DNA from: Diospyros lotus
Lineage: Eukaryota; Streptophyta; Magnoliopsida; Ericales; Ebenaceae
NCBI RefSeq assembly: GCF_014633365.1
Contig: NW_026267104.1
Span: forward strand, 6,260,587 to 6,324,586
Direction: 5' to 3'
Length of the DNA stretch: 64,000 nt
In this document: one piece after another, positions 60,316-64,000 of the stretch
Layout of the letters: each line of letters opens with the position of its first letter
How positions within the stretch are numbered: position 1 is the stretch's first letter
The notes under the pieces: model-generated
Told to the model about the DNA's origin: nothing
What the model saw: the letters and a program-made list of their open reading frames with translations, nothing else
Database searches by the model: none
Made by a program: the position numbers and the translations under genes

Positions 60316-61054
60316 CCTTCGAACTAGGTTTGGAGGCGACCTGCGCCTTCGAAACCTAGATTTCGGAGGCTTGGGCTGCTTCCGAAACCTAGGTTTCAGA
60401 AACGGCCCGCACCTCCGAACTCTAGGTTTCGGAAGCGCTGGCCACCTCCGAACCCTAGAGTTCGATGGCAGCCCATGCCTTCGAACCCTGGAGTTCAGAG
60501 GCATCCAATGTCTCCGAACTCTAGGGTTCGGAGGCGTCCAATGCCTCCGAAACTTGAATTGGCCACTTCCGAAACTTGGGTTTCGGAAATGACCCGTGCC
60601 TCCGAACTCTAGAGTTCGGAGGTAGCCCATGCCTCCGAACCCTGGAGTTCGGAGGCGTTGGCTACCTCCGAACTCCAGAGTTTGGAGGCGTTGGGAGCCT
60701 CCGAAATCTAGAGTTCGGAGGTGTTGGGAGCCTCCGAAATCTAGAGTTCGGAGGCTCTCAATTTTTATTTCATATATTATATAATATAATATATTATATA
60801 TTTTAATTTCTATTTTATATATTATATAATAAAATATATTACAGATTTCAATTTGCACGAACCCTCCACTATTTTAATTTGCAGTTAAGTTAATATAATG
60901 ATATAATATGTATATAATACATATATATATATTATGATAATAATAATACTAATAATAATAATATTATTATTATTATTAAAATTACTACCTCCGAACTCTA
61001 GAGTTCGGAGGCGCTGGGAGCCTCCGAATTCTAGAGTTCGGAGGCTCCTAAAAT
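60316..61054. repeat. 33-bp-period palindromic repeat array in element B
   Basis: Units start at 60316, 60346, 60379, 60412, 60445, 60478, 60511, 60544, 60566, 60599, 60632, 60665, 60698 and 60731, then 60988 and 61021. Most steps are exactly 33 bp. Each unit is a 24-bp palindrome (half-site CCTCCGAACTCT followed by its reverse complement, the unit at 60599 being perfect) plus a 9-bp spacer such as TAGCCCATG or CGTTGGGAG. Since 33 is divisible by three, both strands are open, giving 11-residue repeats in translation. I do not consider these proteins. Confidence 0.95.
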
Positions 61055-62158
61055 ATATAATATATTATATTATATATTTTTTTACACTTAATTTTGTATT
61101 TAAATATTGCAATAAAATAATTTAATTTTTAATACAAATAAATATATATATTTTACTTAATTTTTTTAATCTAATAACGGATTTTCCGAACTCCAGAGTT
61201 CGGAAAATCCGTTAGTTCCCCGAACTCCAGGGTTCGGGGAACATATTTTTTATTTTTTTATATTTTATATTTTATATAATTGTATTAACATATTTTATAT
61301 TAACATTATATTAACATATTTTTTTATACTTAATTTTTATTTAAGTATTGGAATCGAATAATTTATTTTTTTTTAAAAAATAAATATATAATTTTTTGTT
61401 TAATTTTTTTTTATCTAACTATGATTTCCCGAATATGTGGGTTTAGGAAAATCCATAATTCCCCGAACTCATGGGTTCAGGGAACACATCTTTTATTTTT
61501 TTATATTTTATATTTTATGAAATTATATTAACATATTTTTTTAATATAATATATTTTATATTAACATTATCTTAACATATTTTTGTATACTTAATTTTTT
61601 TATATAAGTATTGGACTTGAATAATTTATTTTTTTAAAAATAAATACATATTTCTTCCTAAATTTTATTTAATATCATGTTGCCGAACTCCAAAGTTTGG
61701 GAAACACCATGTCTCCCGAACTCCAGGGTTCGGGGGATTTGGAATTCCCCGAACTCTGGGATTCGAGAAATCCCAGCTTCCCCGAACTTCAGCATTCGAG
61801 AAAGGCTAGCGTTCCCGAATGCCAGGTAGCCATTCACCAACATTCATCTCTTTAATATATTCAAATCTTAACAATTTCGATTCACAAAAACAAGCTTCAC
61901 AATACACAAAAAATAGATGAAAATAAATAATCGCACACTATATATATATATATACAAAGACGCACATACATATATATACGCGCACACAGACACACAAACA
62001 TATATTTATATATATATATATATATAGGAAGAGAGCTCAGTGGCCATGGCTGCCGAGCTTCATCAATATATATATATATATATATATAAACACACACATA
62101 CATATATATACACGCACACATACATATAGATATATATATATATAGAGAGAAAGAGGAA

Positions 62159-62329
62159 GGAAGCTCGGCGGCTTCCCCGAACCCTGGAGTTCGGGGAGCT
62201 TGAAGCTCCCCGAACTCCAGCGTTCGGGGGACTTAAAGTCCCCAGAACGCTGGAGTTCGGGGAGCTTCAAGCTCCCCGAATTCCAGGGTTCGGGGGGAAT
62301 GATTGATGAAGCTCGGCCGCCGAGCTTCC
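62159..62329. repeat. Long near-perfect inverted repeat (60-bp arms) in element B
   Basis: Centred on the A at 62235, the arms 62175-62234 and 62236-62295 pair with two mismatches. After a short asymmetry, a further 14 bp pair (GGAAGCTCGGCGGC at 62159-62172 with 62316-62329). The arms are built from the same CCCCGAAC..GTTCGGGG palindromes as the array, so secondary hairpins are nested in the large one. TA/GA microsatellites flank it. Confidence 0.93.
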
Positions 62330-62796
62330 TTCCTATATATATATATATATATCTATATATATGTTTGTGTGCTTCTTTCTGTGTGCGTATATATATATCT
62401 GTGTGTGTGTATTTTTTGTTGTATTGATATTTTTTTTATTGTATTATATACATTAGATATGATAGTTTTTTGTTATATTGTCTTCGTTTTGGAAGAGATA
62501 GATGGCGGTTTTGAAAGGAATGAGTGGCGGGTAATTGATTGAGGAAGAAAGTGAATGTAAGGGTAAAAATGAGTTTTCAAAATAGGGTATTTTAGGTATA
62601 TTAAAATATAGCTGCGAAGAGTAAAACTCTCGCTGTGAATAGAATTTCCCAAAGTAAAATTATGGGTGCGAATTAAATTTTCCTATAAAATACTGTGTGG
62701 GAGAGAGAGAGAGAGCGCTTCAAAACTGGTGACCCACCGGTGCCAAATTAGGTGCATAAAACAAGAACCCGCAAAGCCCACTCAGCACGATATGAT

Positions 62797-64000
62797 ATGC
62801 CCCCAATTCTGGACGCATTATTTGCAAGATCTCTCTATTCATCTACAAACCAAATCTCTGGCTTCAGGCTGTATTCAAGTGGAAGTGGTGGTGGTGGTGG
62901 TGGTGTTCAGGAAAACCCAAAACCTTTCATTCTCAAACAATGCATTGCTCTTTTGTTAACGTGCGCCTCTTCAAAGTACAAACTCAGGCAAATCCATGCC
63001 TTCTCTATCAGACATTGGGTCCCTCTCAGCAGCCCAGACATGGGCAAGCACCTCATCTTCAGACTCGTGTCTCTCTCAGGATCCATGGCTTATGCCCACC
63101 AAATCTTTACCCAAATCCAAAGCCCAAATATTTTCACTTGGAATACCATGATTAGAGGCTATGCCGAGAGCGAAAACCCGAGTCCAGGGCTTCATGTGTA
63201 CCGGGAGATGCGTGTGAATTCCATTGAACCTGACACGCATACTTACCCTTTTCTTCTCAAAGCCGTTGCTAAGATTTTGAATGTTAGAGAGGGCGAGAAG
63301 GTTCACTCTGTTGCTGTGAGAAATGGGTTTGATTCGTCGGTCTTTGTTCAGAACACCTTGGTTCATATGTATGCTGCTTGCGGCCATGCTGAGAGTGCAC
63401 ATAAGGTGTTTGAGTTAATGCCCGACAGAAACCTTGTGACTTGGAATTCTGTGATTAATGGTTTTGCACTCAATGGGAGGCCCAATGAGGCTCTGACCCT
63501 TTACCGGGAAATGGGTTTAGATGGTGTTGAACCTGACGGGTTCACTATGGTTAGCTTGCTCACTGCTTGTGCGGAGCTTGGGGCCTTGGCATTGGGTAGG
63601 AGGACTCATGTTTTCATGTTGAAGGTTGGATTGAATGAGAATTCTCATGCTGCTAATGCTCTTTTGGACCTTTATGCAAAATGTGGAAGCATTAGGGAGG
63701 CAAGGAAGGTCTTTGATGAGATGGAAGACAGGAGTGTGGTTTCTTGGAATTCATTGATTGTTGGTTTGGCTGTGAATGGATTTGGAAAAGCAGCACTTGA
63801 GCTTTTCAAGGACTTGGAGAGACATGGATTGGTGCCCACAGAGATCACTTTTATAGGGGTGTTATACGCCTGCAGTCATTGTGGGATGGTCAACGAGGGC
63901 TTTGCTTATTTCCGGAGGATGACCGAAGAATTTGGAATCATGCCGAGGGTCGAACACCATGGTTGCATGGTTGATTTGTTGGGAAGGGCAGGGTTGTTGA
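62797..64000 (+). CDS. PPR-DYW RNA-editing factor, intact copy, runs off the window (At4g21065-like)
   Basis: An uninterrupted frame of 401 codons from ATG 62797 to the window edge. An in-frame TAG lies upstream at 62749 and no earlier ATG follows it, which fixes the start. The N-terminus (MPPILDALFARSLYSSTNQI, with Arg/Ser and few acids) looks like an organelle transit peptide. A (GGT)n run encodes six glycines, and the PPR array follows from FILKQCIALLLTC. Motifs typical of PLS-class proteins are visible: WNTMIRGYAESENP, YPFLLKAVAK, HSVAVRNGF, NTLVHMYAACGHAESAHKVF, WNSVINGFALNG, DLYAKCGSIREARKVFDEM and EHHGCMVDLLGRAG. By copy 1 and the family, E and DYW domains should follow outside the window. 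The expected role is site-specific C-to-U editing of organelle RNA; the target is unknown. Element A ends only about 105 bp upstream, so its promoter has been replaced or displaced. Confidence 0.93.
   Translation, partial: MPPILDALFARSLYSSTNQISGFRLYSSGSGGGGGGVQENPKPFILKQCIALLLTCASSKYKLRQIHAFSIRHWVPLSSPDMGKHLIFRLVSLSGSMAYAHQIFTQIQSPNIFTWNTMIRGYAESENPSPGLHVYREMRVNSIEPDTHTYPFLLKAVAKILNVREGEKVHSVAVRNGFDSSVFVQNTLVHMYAACGHAESAHKVFELMPDRNLVTWNSVINGFALNGRPNEALTLYREMGLDGVEPDGFTMVSLLTACAELGALALGRRTHVFMLKVGLNENSHAANALLDLYAKCGSIREARKVFDEMEDRSVVSWNSLIVGLAVNGFGKAALELFKDLERHGLVPTEITFIGVLYACSHCGMVNEGFAYFRRMTEEFGIMPRVEHHGCMVDLLGRAGLL

Larger units (their letters stand above)
59979..62650. mobile_element. Nested non-autonomous Mutator-like element B (2672 bp)
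   Basis: Termini GGGAAATTCTATTC and GAATAGAATTTCCC are perfect 14-bp inverted repeats with similarity going on for about 50 bp. The flanks are AAAGTAAAA at 59970-59978 and 62651-62659, a perfect 9-bp duplication. The first 200 bases closely resemble the left end of element A, so the two belong to one family. The interior has no transposase; it holds palindromic arrays and TA/CA microsatellites. It lies 33 bp from the right end of element A. Confidence 0.95.
52996..62683. mobile_element. Mutator-like element A (9688 bp) carrying PMD and FAR1-MULE-OTU genes
   Basis: The left end is GGGAAATTCTATTCGCAGTC. The right end, read inward on the other strand, is GGAAAATTTAATTCGCACCC; these are divergent inverted repeats. 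Flanks are TATAAAATA at 52987-52995 and 62684-62692, a perfect 9-bp duplication as made by Mutator-like transposases. The paralogous locus near 36121 shows the empty site. Without the nested element B and its duplicated target, element A is about 7.0 kb. It carries two convergent genes (53963-56016 + and 56383-59695 -), both with stops and frameshifts, so it is no longer autonomous. Palindromes of the CCGAAC..GTTCGG type occur at 53400-53460, 53735-53845 and 59290-59510. Confidence 0.93.

Noticed and set aside
60139..60858. 239-codon - strand ORF with 11-residue repeats, and overlapping + strand ORFs
   Set aside because: Produced by the 33-bp palindromic period, which keeps both strands open; no start context, domain or splice support.
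60316..61054. CRISPR-like array of palindromic repeats with short spacers
   Set aside because: The spacers are 9 bp, partly identical to each other, and the array lies inside a bounded plant transposon with no cas genes. It is a palindromic minisatellite.

Overview
The window is plant nuclear DNA, most likely from a eudicot. It is AT-rich, the genes have short exons with GT..AG introns, and the protein families are plant-specific: CSC1/ERD4 channel, plant aromatic amino acid decarboxylase, LRR-RLK subfamily XII, plant BAG, PPR-DYW and BRCA1. More than half of the window is transposable elements in many stages of decay. I cannot name the species.

Layout. 0.15-1.1 kb: 3' end of a CSC1-like channel gene (one frameshift). 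1.6-5.1 kb: four ~500-bp tandem repeats, each with a strong hairpin, followed by inverted copies split by a 1.14-kb insertion. 5.4-7.0 kb: intact, intronless tyrosine/tryptophan-type decarboxylase. 7-14 kb: non-coding, with foldback and hAT elements. 14.1-20.9 kb: LRR receptor kinase in four exons, lesions in exon 1, a hAT in intron 2. 21-32 kb: non-coding, with a SINE, a tandem duplication, a Cassandra TRIM (5S rRNA-like LTRs), a probable solo LTR and a dead Myb/SANT-like gene. 32.5-35.2 kb: intact four-exon BAG cochaperone gene with two Mutator-type MITEs in intron 2. 36-47.5 kb: duplicated units of a PPR-DYW gene plus the 5' part of BRCA1, all damaged; one PPR copy is cut by a solo LTR. 47.5-51.7 kb: a 4.2-kb hAT-type element. 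52.0-52.5 kb: a solo LTR. 53.0-62.7 kb: a 9.7-kb Mutator-like element. 62.8-64 kb: an intact PPR-DYW gene running off the window.

The most striking object is the 9.7-kb Mutator-like element (52996-62683). It is bounded by a perfect 9-bp target duplication (TATAAAATA), and the uninterrupted site survives in the paralogous copy near 36.12 kb. It carries two convergent, decayed genes: a plant mobile domain (PMD/MAIN-like) gene on the + strand, and on the - strand a FAR1-type MULE transposase fused to an OTU-like cysteine protease. A related 2.67-kb element (59979-62650, perfect 9-bp duplication AAAGTAAAA) is nested 33 bp from its right end. The nested copy is packed with 33-bp-period palindromes and a long near-perfect inverted repeat. 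The big element now sits about 105 bp upstream of the intact PPR start codon.

The PPR and BRCA1 genes match Arabidopsis At4g21065 and At4g21070, which have adjacent locus numbers, so this looks like an old conserved gene pair that was locally multiplied here and then degraded by transposons. The host genes otherwise have unrelated functions and no operon-like logic applies.
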